From: Thermococcus pacificus
GTDB lineage: Archaea; Methanobacteriota_B; Thermococci; Thermococcales; Thermococcaceae
Length of the DNA: 64,000 bases
Direction of reading: 5' to 3'
NCBI RefSeq assembly: GCF_002214485.1
Contig: NZ_CP015102.1
Span: 1,364,001-1,428,000, forward strand
The notes under the pieces: model-generated
Seen by the model: only the letters and a program-made list of their open reading frames with translations
Databases searched by the model: none
What the model was told of the DNA's origin: nothing
Part shown: piece by piece, positions 43,053-53,369 of the stretch
Layout: each line of letters starts with the position of its first letter
How positions within the stretch are numbered: the first letter of the stretch is position 1
Translations under genes and position numbers: made by a program

Positions 43053-46000
43053 TTATGACGAGTCTATCTCTACAGTTGCATTTTTCACTTTAATTTTTCC
43101 TTCATATATTAACTTTATTGGGTTTGAGATCTTGACTACCTTGGGATTGCTTCCTCCTGCCCCGTATACCCTATAGATACAGTATTTATCACCGTTTTCT
43201 TTCATGAAATTCCATTCATTCCCGGACAAGTGAAATATTGCCTTAGCCATTGAAGGTGTAGTCTTAACCTCAACAAAAAAAGCTTCTTCTTTGTCCCCTT
43301 CTCTTTTATGTATAATCCTAATGTCATAAGGCTTGCCACTTTCACCTTTTTTGTTTTCCCATATCACCTCTACAATCACATTACCTCTCCTTTCCAATCT
43401 AAAGCCCCGTTCAGTATCCACTAAAGAGGCATCAGGGTATCTATCCACTAACTCTTCTTTGATGCATCTTAAGGCGTATTTTTCTCCCCACCGTCCAATC
43501 TCCTCTCTTGTTTTTTCGCTCAGGTTTTCTGGAGGTGAATTGGTGGACCTAAAAGATAATAAAGTGTGAATTTCCTCCATGGAAGAATTTTTGCCATGTC
43601 CTTCTTGTATGTGGCTTTGCTTTTGAAGCTTGTATTCTTCAACCCTAACCGGAACTTCCTCTGAAGAAAATTCTGGAGTCCATTCTTTCTCCCCCGTTTC
43701 GTCTGGGATACCTTCATTACTTCCAATAATGTTCTCTTCTTCCTTTGGCTTTGTTGACAATTTGGGGGTAGTTTTTGTTAATATTGAAAGATGGATTCCT
43801 TCACGTCTTTTTTCTTTTGAAAGGGTTTTTTCTGCGCTCTTTTCAAGCTCTTTCTCTTCTTCTATCTTTTCAGCTTTGAGCACATTTCTTAAAAACTCAG
43901 CCTTACCCTCGGGTAGTTTCCCTATTTTTTGTATCTCCATGATTTTCTCTATTTTTGATGGAGGGATATTTATAATGAGCAACAGGAATGAGTCAAGACC
44001 CTTAACTTCTCCGAACACTTTGGAAAATTCTACTGCAAGATCATTGAGGCTAGCATTCTCTCTTTCGACATACAAATTGCCGCCATAGTAAATACATTTT
44101 CTCTCGGCAATTTTATCTACTGTGTTCCTTTCGCTAATACTTATTGAATATTTAACCTTTAGAGTCTCTGAGATATAAACTTTAATTTCTCCGATCTTTT
44201 CGAATATTCCCTCTTTTTTGAGCTTTTCATATGTTGCATTTTCTCTCCAATAAAGATACCGTAAAACATAGGGTATGAGAGTCCGAATGCGATTTGTGAG
44301 TTCTTGATCTTTTAAATATTCACTCTCTTCAAGCAACGGTTCAACTTTAGTGCTTTTAGATATATAACGAAGATTGCATGCTTCGATGAAAAATTTGATC
44401 TTATCTACGGGGTATTCCTCGGGCAACCATAGAAAACTGATGTTTTCTTCGTCTTTAAACAGTTCATAAAGTTCGTTATCATCGTTTATGAAGATGTCAT
44501 TATCGTTATACCAAAACTCGTTCCTGTCGGTTAAGAATATTGGTTCCTCGATGAAATCTTTCCACCAATCTTCCTGAGATATAAGGGTTTCAACTCTATC
44601 AGGATTTAAGCTACGGTTCAGTTCTTCGTATATCTTCAAAACAATTTTCTTATCTTCCTTAGAAATCTCCTCTTTTTTGGAGATATCAACCAATACGTTG
44701 GCATAATCTTTTGGGGTGGGCTTCTCACTTATGCCAAGTTTTTCCACAAAGAATTTTTTGAGCTTGGGATAGTGTTTTTCCAAATATATCCTGTTTTTAC
44801 CGAAAATATTGCCCACATCCTTCCAGATAACTTCCTCAGTGCTGTAATATTTTTTCCCTGAGTTGGGAACAAAAATAAGAGAATTTTCAGCAAATTCCTT
44901 CTTAATGTTAGTTGCGTCTTCCCCAAAATGCTTATCCAAGAACTCATACAGCCGTTCAAATTTTTCCTTATCTGTACTCTCCTGCCTCACAAGAGCTTTT
45001 AAATAATTTAGTACACCCCCTACATTAGCCTGAGTGTTGATACCCAAGGCTTCAATGAACTCATTATTTTTAATTTCCACTGCCAGATATGGGACAGTAT
45101 CCCCCAAGAGTTCTCGAATTTCTGGTTTATCTAGGAATACCTCTGGGGGACTTGCAAGGACATTTTGTGTTGTGGGGAGCTTAATATTTTCTTTTAACTC
45201 TCTGATAAACGATGAAGGAAATGACCTATAATACTCGAGGTAATAGAACCACCAATAACCCATATTCCGATATTTTGAGTATTTTTCGCTCCAATATTTG
45301 TCCAGTAGGGTCAGTAAAATCTTCATTCTCCGTTCATTCCCATTTTCTAGTATGTATTCGAGTTCTGGAGAGAGCTTCCAGTCTCTAATCCTGTGCTCTC
45401 TAGTTGAATATTTCATTTCTTCCTTGGGTATTCCAAATCTGCTCTGAAAATCACAATAAGTGTGAGAATAGCTTAACCCACAGCTCCCCTCATAATATTC
45501 GACCCTAGGTACTTCATGAACCCCAAGCTTTAGAAAGAACTCTTTCCATTCCCTAATCCTCTTCTCTTTTTCTTCTTTCAAGTCCCTAATTCTCTTTTCT
45601 ATTTTTTTCATTTCTTTTTTGTGCTTTTTCTTCCATGTTTTGCTTCTATCCTTTAGTTTATTCTCCAATTCAGAGAGTTCATTATTGATGTGCCTTATAT
45701 CTTGCTCGAGATAGCATGGATGCACAAAACTTACGTCGATTCCCTCAAATAACTCCTCCAAGTCATTCTCGTTCCCGTAGATCTTAGGCAAATATGTATT
45801 TTCTGGGTTGTCATACCATTCTTCTCCTTCATCTCTGTTTATGCGTATAAGAAGTGACTTTTTAAGGCGCTTTAATGGATCTTCTTTAGTTTCCCACGAT
45901 TTTTTATTGGCATTTAATCTTCTGTCACTTTCTCTCTCGTATTTGTGCATATTATCTTTGATATATCTAATATATCCAATCAATGTCCTTGAATCTTTTT

Positions 46001-47780
46001 GTTTCCAGTCTTCACCTTCATAAGCTGGTAAGATATAATTCTCGATAATTTCGTATGGTGTTGCATGTCTGATTCCCAACTCTTTAAGGAACTCAAGAAT
46101 CTTATCTCCCTCTTCTTTTCCGTATTTTGAAATGATATCGATAACATCTCTTCTAATTATTCTGAGTTCACTTTCAAATCCATAGATTCTCTCTTTTTCT
46201 ATTGGGAAGAAAACTGTGCCTTTGTTTATGGAAGTTAGTTCCCCATTCTCCAATCTGACAATATCCAGATCCCTTAGATCCTCTAACTGTTCCTCAGAAA
46301 GTTTTCTATTGCTGAGATATCTATACAAACTTGCAAACCATTCGTCACCCTGTTTTTTAAGCCATTCAGTGTTCCCAAGTATTTTAATCAGGTCATCAAT
46401 TGAAAAATCTCTAATCCCTAATTTGTGGAGTACCTGTTTTTTGGCTTTTATTTTACTGGATAAATATTCCTTTCCGAGGAATTGATACAAATATTCGTTG
46501 GGTACTATCTTCTTTATCTCTTCATTCCCTACTATGACTTCCGAAGGCTTTTTCCAAATATTGGCGTCTGTTAGGATGCACTCTTCCTCTTTAAGCCTTC
46601 TATATATCCCCTCCACTACTGGCAAAAAGAATTCATCTTTAACTTCATCAAGGGGAAGATACTCATAAAAGCAATATTTTAGTTTATCATCTTTCTTGAA
46701 TTCTTCAACAGCATCCATAAAAACATCCACGATGAAATCTCTAAGCCAGGCATTCCAACGGCTATCTCTGATTATATCCTCTCGAGTTATGGGGAGGATA
46801 AAATCGGCTTGGAGAATAAATTTAAATCCATACCTCCTAACCGGTAGGAATGCAAAAACATGTTGTTCTTTTGAAGCGTCTGGAGAGCCATCCTCGTTTA
46901 ATGGGAACGCTAAGATTATTTCTGTTTCCTTTACACCTCTCCGTTTATCTTCGAAAATTTCAGAAGGCACTGTTAGAGTTTTTTTAACAACAAACCACCT
47001 CAGTGTAGAAGTTTTGTTTAATTTGTCGGCTTTTTCTTCTATTCTGATTTCAACCACGTTGTCTTTTTCAAAACGTTCGAATCTTTTGTATATCCCCCGA
47101 GTTCTGTCTTCAATTTCAATTATCTTTAATTTCCGAAGGAACAGTAGCAAATTAGGGTGGACATCATTTAAATATCTAGAGGCCTTTGTCTTTGATTCAT
47201 CATTTAGTACCAGTATAATGTTTGTTTGAGTGGGATCAACAAAATCTGGAACATGCTCAATCCACCTTGGGATTAACATTGTTAGAGGGTCATTTTTATT
47301 GTATTCAAACCTGAACTGAAAACCATTTGAGAATATCCAAACTTCGTTTGCCACCATAAAAACGGACTTAAATCCTATCCCTTTTTCACCGATGTATCCC
47401 AGAGATTTATTTGTTTTGGTAGAACCTCCAATTTTACATAGAGCCCAGACGTTCTCTTCTTTAAATCCAGTCTCATTATTTTGGACTATTAAACAATCTG
47501 AGGTTAGAATAAATTTGATTTTTGGTATCACGGCCTCTTTATATTCGTTGTCTTCTGCATTTTGGATTAATTCAAAAACAAAGTGGGGCTTTTTAGTGTG
47601 GATATCCTCAGCAAGTTTTGCAGCATCTCTCTTAAACTCGTTATTGCGTAAAATGTAGTTTTTTACATTTTCAGGTAATTCACTGGAATCAATACCAATT
47701 CCAAATAGTTCCTCCTGAATTTTTCTGATTATATCCTTTGGTTTCAGCGTGAGATTCGCCTGGGAGTGAGTGTTTCCCAC
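43053..47780 (-). CDS. NO VEIN-like giant ATPase: HSP90/GHKL domain plus DUF3883
   Basis: 1575 residues. The N-terminus is a sacsin-like GHKL ATPase: N-box FELIQNAEDNEY (about 69-80), a G1 region NNETGF (101-106) in place of the usual DNGxGM, and G2 GYIGEKGIGFKS (128-139). A very long middle follows, with a Lys/Glu coiled coil at about 697-740 (KKHKKEMKKIEKRIRDLKEE). A low-complexity linker (about 1330-1425) leads to a C-terminal DUF3883 module: EEIGRWGEKYALRCI near 1426, KPYDIRI and FFVEVKTT near 1502, which fits a PD-(D/E)XK-like nuclease. The gene is strikingly A+T-rich against its neighbours and stands alone. A GTG start with GGAGG is used. Function unknown; defence or quality control is inferred. 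Confidence 0.85.
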   Translation of the reverse strand: MGNTHSQANLTLKPKDIIRKIQEELFGIGIDSSELPENVKNYILRNNEFKRDAAKLAEDIHTKKPHFVFELIQNAEDNEYKEAVIPKIKFILTSDCLIVQNNETGFKEENVWALCKIGGSTKTNKSLGYIGEKGIGFKSVFMVANEVWIFSNGFQFRFEYNKNDPLTMLIPRWIEHVPDFVDPTQTNIILVLNDESKTKASRYLNDVHPNLLLFLRKLKIIEIEDRTRGIYKRFERFEKDNVVEIRIEEKADKLNKTSTLRWFVVKKTLTVPSEIFEDKRRGVKETEIILAFPLNEDGSPDASKEQHVFAFLPVRRYGFKFILQADFILPITREDIIRDSRWNAWLRDFIVDVFMDAVEEFKKDDKLKYCFYEYLPLDEVKDEFFLPVVEGIYRRLKEEECILTDANIWKKPSEVIVGNEEIKKIVPNEYLYQFLGKEYLSSKIKAKKQVLHKLGIRDFSIDDLIKILGNTEWLKKQGDEWFASLYRYLSNRKLSEEQLEDLRDLDIVRLENGELTSINKGTVFFPIEKERIYGFESELRIIRRDVIDIISKYGKEEGDKILEFLKELGIRHATPYEIIENYILPAYEGEDWKQKDSRTLIGYIRYIKDNMHKYERESDRRLNANKKSWETKEDPLKRLKKSLLIRINRDEGEEWYDNPENTYLPKIYGNENDLEELFEGIDVSFVHPCYLEQDIRHINNELSELENKLKDRSKTWKKKHKKEMKKIEKRIRDLKEEKEKRIREWKEFFLKLGVHEVPRVEYYEGSCGLSYSHTYCDFQSRFGIPKEEMKYSTREHRIRDWKLSPELEYILENGNERRMKILLTLLDKYWSEKYSKYRNMGYWWFYYLEYYRSFPSSFIRELKENIKLPTTQNVLASPPEVFLDKPEIRELLGDTVPYLAVEIKNNEFIEALGINTQANVGGVLNYLKALVRQESTDKEKFERLYEFLDKHFGEDATNIKKEFAENSLIFVPNSGKKYYSTEEVIWKDVGNIFGKNRIYLEKHYPKLKKFFVEKLGISEKPTPKDYANVLVDISKKEEISKEDKKIVLKIYEELNRSLNPDRVETLISQEDWWKDFIEEPIFLTDRNEFWYNDNDIFINDDNELYELFKDEENISFLWLPEEYPVDKIKFFIEACNLRYISKSTKVEPLLEESEYLKDQELTNRIRTLIPYVLRYLYWRENATYEKLKKEGIFEKIGEIKVYISETLKVKYSISISERNTVDKIAERKCIYYGGNLYVERENASLNDLAVEFSKVFGEVKGLDSFLLLIINIPPSKIEKIMEIQKIGKLPEGKAEFLRNVLKAEKIEEEKELEKSAEKTLSKEKRREGIHLSILTKTTPKLSTKPKEEENIIGSNEGIPDETGEKEWTPEFSSEEVPVRVEEYKLQKQSHIQEGHGKNSSMEEIHTLLSFRSTNSPPENLSEKTREEIGRWGEKYALRCIKEELVDRYPDASLVDTERGFRLERRGNVIVEVIWENKKGESGKPYDIRIIHKREGDKEEAFFVEVKTTPSMAKAIFHLSGNEWNFMKENGDKYCIYRVYGAGGSNPKVVKISNPIKLIYEGKIKVKNATVEIDSS

Positions 47781-48058
47781 AACCTCCTTCCTCCGTAACT
47801 TTTGTGTTCGGACAATTATAGGGCTTTAAGAGGATTTAAAGGTTTCTTAACTACGTTACACACTGTTTAGGATAAACCAATTTGGGCAGTATTATAGATT
47901 TTTAGTTGGCTCTCAAGCACAATGGGTTGTTTTAATAGAGAGCTTTATCTATCACAATGACGCCTTTCTTAAGGTGTGGAAGTACTTGATAACTTATCCC
48001 GCACATGTGCGTGGCTAACTATAACTACACCAAGCGCGTATTCTAAACCGGTGAAAGC
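47781..48058. other. Intergenic region between the giant ATPase gene and the ABC operon
   Basis: On the minus strand CCCTATAATTG (about 47815-47825) is a plausible TATA for the giant gene. The perfect palindrome CGCACATGTGCG (about 48001-48012) lies on the ABC side. Nothing in the 280 bases looks like a gene. The base composition falls from A+T-rich to normal across it, so one edge of the insert probably lies here. Confidence 0.4.
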
Positions 48059-48910
48059 ATGCCGGTCATAGAGGTTGAGAACGTTAGGAAGTACTACGGT
48101 GATGTGAGGGGCGTTGATGGGCTCAGCTTCTCGGTGGAGGAGGGGGAAATCTACGGCTTCCTCGGGCCGAACGGCGCCGGAAAGACCACAACGGTCAAAA
48201 TCCTCGTGAAGATCATCAAGGACTACGAGGGCACTGTGAAGGTATTTGGGAAGGATCTCCGGGAGTGGGGAAAGGACTACTACAACAAAATCGGCGTGTC
48301 CTTCGAGTTTCCTGCCGTCTATTCGAGGCTAACCGCCCTGGAAAACCTTCAATTCTTCGCGAGCTTCTACAAAAGGCACCTCGACCCCCTCGAAGTCCTG
48401 AAGATGGTTGGGCTCGAGAAAGAGGCGGACCAGCTCGTATCCGGCTTCTCCAAGGGCATGAAGAAGAAGCTCGACCTCGCGAGGGCTTTGCTGCCAGACC
48501 CAGAGGTGCTCTTCCTCGATGAGCCGCTTGAAGGCCTCGACCCCGCGAGTGCAAGGAAGATAAAAGACCTTCTCCTCGAGATGAGGGAAAACGGCAAGAC
48601 GGTCTTCCTGACAACCCACAACATGTACGTCGCGGACGAGCTGTGCGACAGAGTAGCTTTCATCGTTGAGGGAAAGATAGCCCTCGTTGACAGCCCGGGA
48701 GAGCTCAAGGTGAAGATGGGGAAGAGGCTCGTCAGGGTGGAGTACGTGGATGACAATGATGTTAAGATGGCCGAGTTCCCGCTCGAAAACCTCGGAAGAA
48801 ACGAGGAGTTTCTGAATATCATCAAAAACCACGAGGTCAGGAGGATAAACACGGAGGAGCCCACACTGGAGGAGATATTCCTGAAGGTGACGGGGAGGAG
48901 GCTCGTATGA
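48059..48910 (+). CDS. ABC transporter ATP-binding protein
   Basis: This 283-residue ATPase shows Walker A GPNGAGKTTT, the signature GFSKGMKKKL, Walker B VLFLDEPLEG and the H-loop TTHNMYVADE. A C-terminal domain typical of ABC-2 exporters ends EEIFLKVTGRRLV. It overlaps the first permease by ATGA. It is first in a three-gene export operon; the substrate (drug, lipid or peptide) cannot be told. Confidence 0.92.
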   Translation: MPVIEVENVRKYYGDVRGVDGLSFSVEEGEIYGFLGPNGAGKTTTVKILVKIIKDYEGTVKVFGKDLREWGKDYYNKIGVSFEFPAVYSRLTALENLQFFASFYKRHLDPLEVLKMVGLEKEADQLVSGFSKGMKKKLDLARALLPDPEVLFLDEPLEGLDPASARKIKDLLLEMRENGKTVFLTTHNMYVADELCDRVAFIVEGKIALVDSPGELKVKMGKRLVRVEYVDDNDVKMAEFPLENLGRNEEFLNIIKNHEVRRINTEEPTLEEIFLKVTGRRLV

Positions 48911-49608
48911 TTGGAAGGCTCGTGAAGACGAACCTCACCCTCGGTGTGAGGGGCTACGTCTACCCGATATACGTCCTGATAGGCCTGGCCTACGGGCTGA
49001 TGCTCATGATATTTCCAGAGAGATACCTTCCGACAATGGTGCCCATATTCCTCCTCTTCGAGCCGGGGCTGGTCGGCTTCATGTTCGTCGGCACGGAGAT
49101 ATTCGCCGAGAAGAAGGACGGGGCGATAGGGGCTTTAGCGGTGACGCCCATAGAGTGGAGGGACTACATCATCGCCAAAACACTCATCATGAGCCTGCTG
49201 TCGGTCATCGGGGCGGTTTTGATAATGGCCATAGGCACCCGCTCGCTCGATGGACTGGGCTATGTGGCGGTGGGGGCCTTTCTGGCATCGGTGGTCTATA
49301 CACTCCTCGGGATTGCGGTTTCGGCAAAGTACCGCGACCTCGACGACTACTTCGTGCCCATCATGGCGGTCCTTATAGTCTCCCTCCTGCCCTTCGCCCA
49401 CTACCACGGCTACCTCACGAGCGAAATCTGGAAGGTTCTTTACGCCGTTCCAAGCTACCCGGTGCTCTACTTCTTCAAAGCTCCTTTCGTGGAGGTTTCA
49501 ACGGATACACTGGTGAAGTCGGGAATAGCTCTAGTTGTTTGGGCGGGTGTGGCCTATTACCTCGCCAAAAGGAGGTTCTACAAATACGCCGTGGAGGGAT
49601 TGAGATGA
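48907..49608 (+). CDS. ABC-2 type permease (fluoroquinolone-export-like)
   Basis: This 233-residue protein has six hydrophobic segments, including VYPIYVLIGLAYGLMLMIF near the start and ALVVWAGVAYYLAKRRFY at the end. An EKKDGAIGALAVTPI loop after helix 2 is typical of ABC-2 permeases. It overlaps the ATPase gene upstream and the second permease downstream by ATGA, so the two permeases probably pair. Confidence 0.86.
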   Translation: MIGRLVKTNLTLGVRGYVYPIYVLIGLAYGLMLMIFPERYLPTMVPIFLLFEPGLVGFMFVGTEIFAEKKDGAIGALAVTPIEWRDYIIAKTLIMSLLSVIGAVLIMAIGTRSLDGLGYVAVGAFLASVVYTLLGIAVSAKYRDLDDYFVPIMAVLIVSLLPFAHYHGYLTSEIWKVLYAVPSYPVLYFFKAPFVEVSTDTLVKSGIALVVWAGVAYYLAKRRFYKYAVEGLR

Positions 49609-50309
49609 GCTTTGTGAAGAAGTTTGGGGCAATTTACCGGACGGACATCAAACTGTTGAGGAGGGATCCGATGCTCCTCTACAGCGTTGCAATGACGCTG
49701 GTGCTCCTCTTAATCGTCCGTTACTTCAAAGACCGCGTTGGCGTTTACTACCCTCTCCTCGCGCTCCTGACGCTGATATTCATTCCCATGATACTGGGCA
49801 TGATTCCCGGCTTCATGATGGCCGACGAGAAGGAAGACAAGACCATACAGGCACTTCAGGTCATTCCAATATCAAGCGAGGCTTTCTTAGCCTACAGGCT
49901 CACGTGGGCTTCCATAGTCACCGCGCTGATGACCGCCGGTGCTCCCTGGATCCTCGACATAGAGATGCCCCAAAAGGGAATTCTCGCGTTGATCGCCCTC
50001 TTCCTCCTCGAGGTGTGGATCTACGGGCTTCTCATCACGGTGTTCTCGGAGTCAAGGATGCAGGCGCTAACGGTTTCCAAGGTTCTCGGCTGGTTCCTGA
50101 TGTTACCCCCGCTGATAAAGCTCGTCGTCGTTTGGAGGAACCTTTCCACCGACTGGAGCAGGTTCACGGCCTTTCTGCCCACATACTGGCTCTACAAGGT
50201 CTTTGATGGCATTCCCGCCAACGACTACTCGGATTTCCCAATTGCCGTCATGGTCCACCTCCTGTGGCTCGTCCCGCTCGTGCTGCTGTTCAGGAAGAGG
50301 GTGCTCTGA
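49605..50309 (+). CDS. ABC-2 type permease, second subunit
   Basis: This 234-residue protein starts MSFVKKFGAIYRTDIKLLRR at the ATG overlapping the previous stop. It has about six membrane segments. The EDKTIQALQVIPISSEAFL loop corresponds to the loop in the partner permease. The C-terminus is MVHLLWLVPLVLLFRKRVL. It completes the ATPase-permease-permease exporter. Confidence 0.87.
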   Translation: MSFVKKFGAIYRTDIKLLRRDPMLLYSVAMTLVLLLIVRYFKDRVGVYYPLLALLTLIFIPMILGMIPGFMMADEKEDKTIQALQVIPISSEAFLAYRLTWASIVTALMTAGAPWILDIEMPQKGILALIALFLLEVWIYGLLITVFSESRMQALTVSKVLGWFLMLPPLIKLVVVWRNLSTDWSRFTAFLPTYWLYKVFDGIPANDYSDFPIAVMVHLLWLVPLVLLFRKRVL

Positions 50310-50402
50310 TAACCAACGGATTTCAGACTTTGAAGCCTGACTTCGTCTAGTTGAGGGAATGGTTTATCTATCCCTCCTTCGCAGGGGACTATCGGTGATA
50401 CT

Positions 50403-50747
50403 ATGAAGGCCGAAATCAAGAACCTCATTGATAGGGGCACTTATCGAAAGCTCCCGCTCTTTGAGGGCGAGCTGCCCGAGGGGAGCTACGCCCAGATAGT
50501 CGAGGTCAAACCAAATCAAACCGTCAAAAAGCACTATCATGAGCGCCAGTACGAGCTGTTCTACATAATAAGCGGTGAGGCGAGGCTAGGGATAGGGGAG
50601 ACCGAGTATTTAGCAAAGCCCGGCGATATCTTCCTCGTCAAGCCTAAAACAGTCCACTGGGTCGTCAACGAGAAGGATGAGCCCTTCAGGCTCTTCGTGG
50701 TTAAGCTGAACTACTACGGCGACGACTCGGTGTGGCTGGATGAGTAG
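50403..50747 (+). CDS. Cupin-domain protein
   Basis: This 114-residue single cupin has motif 1 KKHYHERQYELFYIISGE (His-x-His and Glu) near residue 43 and motif 2 PGDIFLVKPKTVHWVVNEKD near residue 78. It is co-directional with the racemase 12 bases downstream, so they are likely one unit. Small cupins of this type are often sugar-phosphate isomerases or metal-binding sensors; the substrate is unknown. Confidence 0.82.
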   Translation: MKAEIKNLIDRGTYRKLPLFEGELPEGSYAQIVEVKPNQTVKKHYHERQYELFYIISGEARLGIGETEYLAKPGDIFLVKPKTVHWVVNEKDEPFRLFVVKLNYYGDDSVWLDE

Positions 50748-50759
50748 GCTGGTGAGAGT

Positions 50760-51458
50760 ATGGCCGAGCGTGTCATAGGAATCCTCGGCGGCATGGGACC
50801 TTTAGCAACGGCCGACCTCTTCAGGAGGATAGTTGAGAAGACCCCCGCGAAACGCGATCAGGACCATCCGAGGATAATCATCTACAACAACCCGAAGATA
50901 CCGGACAGGACAGCGTTCATACTTGGACAGGGTGAAGACCCAAGGCCCGAGCTGATAGCCAGCGCGAGAAAGCTTGAAGAGTGCGGTGCCGACTTCATAA
51001 TAATGCCTTGCAACACGGCACACTTCTTCGCAGAGACTATACAGAGGGCTATACGCATTCCCCTCGTCAGCATGATTGATGAGACCGCTAAAGTTGTTCG
51101 GGAAATGGGCCTGAGAAAAGTCGGCCTCCTTGCCACCGATGGAACCATCAAGGGACTCGTCTACCACAGAGCGCTCCTTGAACACGGCGTCCAGATAGCG
51201 GTACCGGACAAGACCAACCAGGAGAAAGTTATGAGGGGCATATACAAGGGGGTAAAAGCCGGAAACCTTGAACTGGGGAGGAAGCTTCTCCTCGAAGTGG
51301 CCAGGCGGCTGGAAAGGCGCTCCGATGGAATAATAGCGGGCTGCACCGAGGTGAGCGTGGCGTTGAGGCAGGAGGACTTGAGCGTCCCCCTGATAGACCC
51401 GATGGACGTGATAGCGGAAAAAGCTGTGAAGCTTGCCCTCGGCCTTGAGGACTTTTAA
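50760..51458 (+). CDS. Aspartate/glutamate racemase family protein
   Basis: This 232-residue protein has the paired catalytic cysteines of the family, in MPCNTAH near residue 82 and AGCTEVS near residue 195, and begins [18 protein letters not shown]. It fits PLP-independent aspartate racemases, which interconvert L- and D-aspartate. It follows the cupin gene. Its end overlaps corA by four bases on the other strand. Confidence 0.92.
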   Translation: MAERVIGILGGMGPLATADLFRRIVEKTPAKRDQDHPRIIIYNNPKIPDRTAFILGQGEDPRPELIASARKLEECGADFIIMPCNTAHFFAETIQRAIRIPLVSMIDETAKVVREMGLRKVGLLATDGTIKGLVYHRALLEHGVQIAVPDKTNQEKVMRGIYKGVKAGNLELGRKLLLEVARRLERRSDGIIAGCTEVSVALRQEDLSVPLIDPMDVIAEKAVKLALGLEDF

Positions 51459-52435
51459 ATCCACACCTTTTTCTTGAAATAGACCAGCATGCCAACCGCT
51501 ATCACCAACATAGCGAGCAGAACCACAGGGTAGCTGTAGCGCCAGTAGAGCTCTGGCATGTAGCGGAAGTTCATGCCGTAGAGGCCGGTTATGAAGGTAA
51601 GCGGGATGAATATCGTTGAGACCACCGTCAGGATTCTTATGATGTCGTTGGTTTTCATCGATATGGTCGAATAGTAGAGTTCCACGAGGCTGTTGGCGAG
51701 TTCGCGCTGTCCCTCGAGGATTTCGAGGACTTCCATCACGTGACCGTGAAGCTCCTCGATATAGGGCCTGGTTTCCTCGCTGAAGAAGCTCGTCCCCTCC
51801 AGTTCGAGCTTCCTGAAGGCCTCGAGGAGCGGGAAGACGGTTCTCCTCATGAAGAGTATCTCCTGCCTTATGCTATGTATCCTGCGCAGAACGGTCTCAT
51901 CCCCCTTTGATAGTATCCTCGCTTCGAGCTCCTCCATCCTGGAGCTTATCCTCTCTATTATTGGCACGTAGTTCTCGACTATCGCCTCGAGGAGTGCGAA
52001 GAGGAGGTAGTCAGCGCCACGCTCGCGGAAGAGTCCCTCCCCCTCGCGGATGCTCTCTCTTATGGGGTCGAAGACATCTCCGGGAATCTCCTGAACGGTG
52101 ACGAGGAGGTTGCCCTTGAGGAGGAGACCTATGCGCTCCCTCTTCAGCCCGCCATCCTTCTCGTATATCTGGTGGAGCAGGACAAAGAGATAGTCCGGGA
52201 AAACCATCACCCGTGGCCTTCCGGCGCCCCTCTTGAAGTCCCTCACGAGAACCTCGTGGATGCCGAGGACTTCCTTGAGCTCCGGGATGAGGGAGACGGT
52301 ATCCACGTTCACCCAGACGACGTCGTAGCCCGTTATTTCAAGGACTTCCCGAATATCGGAGAGCTTCCCGCTCATGAACCTATCCTTTGAATAGGCTATC
52401 ACCGTTATCCGCGGCTTCTCCGGTTCCTCACCCAT
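51455..52435 (-). CDS. corA: CorA-family magnesium/cobalt transporter
   Basis: This 326-residue protein has a soluble N-terminal funnel with a long helix, then two C-terminal membrane helices with the invariant pore motif [10 protein letters not shown] just after helix 1 (near residue 290). The basic end is KKKVWI. It should form a pentamer importing Mg2+ or Co2+. The conserved loop ends in PELYW rather than the common PE plus Leu form. Convergent with the racemase. Confidence 0.93.
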   Translation of the reverse strand: MGEEPEKPRITVIAYSKDRFMSGKLSDIREVLEITGYDVVWVNVDTVSLIPELKEVLGIHEVLVRDFKRGAGRPRVMVFPDYLFVLLHQIYEKDGGLKRERIGLLLKGNLLVTVQEIPGDVFDPIRESIREGEGLFRERGADYLLFALLEAIVENYVPIIERISSRMEELEARILSKGDETVLRRIHSIRQEILFMRRTVFPLLEAFRKLELEGTSFFSEETRPYIEELHGHVMEVLEILEGQRELANSLVELYYSTISMKTNDIIRILTVVSTIFIPLTFITGLYGMNFRYMPELYWRYSYPVVLLAMLVIAVGMLVYFKKKVWI

Positions 52436-52444
52436 TCGATCACC

Positions 52445-53275
52445 TCAGTCAGGGAAATCAATCACCACCCCAGAGTGGAGCTTGTGGAAGCGCTCGCCGT
52501 AGGCTTGGAGGAAAGCAGCTTCAGCCTTCAATCCGGTGCAGTGCCCGGTGTAGACCTCCTCGACTCCGAGCTCCAGGAACTCCCTCACTGTCCTCTCGAT
52601 GCGTTCCTCACTCGCGTCGATGAGGTGAAAGCCTCCAATGATGGCCTTAACCCTCTTCTCGCCTGTGAGCCTTATCGCGTGCTTCACTATGCTCACTATG
52701 CCCGCGTGGCTGCAACCGCTCACGACGACAAGACCTTCTTCGGTTTTTGCGACAAGGCTCGTGTCGTCGAGGAGTTCATCTTTTATGACCTTTCTGCCTC
52801 TCAGGGTGTAAACCTCCAGATTGGCCTTCTCAAAGTCCTCGCGCCCCCTTATCTCGCCCGTTGAGTATAGATCCTCAACTATCTCGATGAGTTCAGCAGT
52901 GAAATAAAGCTCCGCCAGCTCCTCAATCTCATCTCTCCTGAAGGGTATCCCGACGCTCCTTAAGTAGGGCTTCGTGATGAAGTGCTTCCTGAATATCTCG
53001 GGGTGCGCTATGACGGGAATCCTCCTCCCGACCGCCTTGAGGATTCCCAGAAGGCCGCCGGTGTGGTCGTAGTGGCAGTGGCTCAGGAAGATGTAGTCGA
53101 TGCTCCCGGGCTCTATTCCGAGGAGCTCCATGTTGTGGAGAACCGGCTCGGCGCTCTGCCCCGTGTCGAAGAGAATCCTCTTCCCGCCTTTTTCAACGAG
53201 AAAGCTGACGCCGTGCTGCGCCAGAAACGGGCTTTCATAGCCAGAATAGTCCTCGACGAGGACGGTTACGCGCAT
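52445..53275 (-). CDS. Metallo-beta-lactamase-fold pterin synthase-like protein (MJ0301 family)
   Basis: This 276-residue protein has the metal motif LSHCHYDHTGGL near residue 63, further ligands in SGCSHAG near residue 181 and IGGFHLID, and begins VTVLVEDYSGYESPFLAQHG. It matches the group annotated as the synthase of dihydropterin ribofuranosyl-aminobenzene 5'-phosphate, an early methanopterin step. Family members lacking that pathway may have other substrates. It lies just upstream of corA in one orientation. Confidence 0.82.
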   Translation of the reverse strand: MRVTVLVEDYSGYESPFLAQHGVSFLVEKGGKRILFDTGQSAEPVLHNMELLGIEPGSIDYIFLSHCHYDHTGGLLGILKAVGRRIPVIAHPEIFRKHFITKPYLRSVGIPFRRDEIEELAELYFTAELIEIVEDLYSTGEIRGREDFEKANLEVYTLRGRKVIKDELLDDTSLVAKTEEGLVVVSGCSHAGIVSIVKHAIRLTGEKRVKAIIGGFHLIDASEERIERTVREFLELGVEEVYTGHCTGLKAEAAFLQAYGERFHKLHSGVVIDFPD

Positions 53276-53369
53276 GGGTTTTTCACCGGAAGGATTAGGA
53301 CAAAGAAGAAGTTATAGTTTTCGCCGAAACCCCTTAAAACCCTCCCCCGAAATTAGCCCGGTGGTGAGT

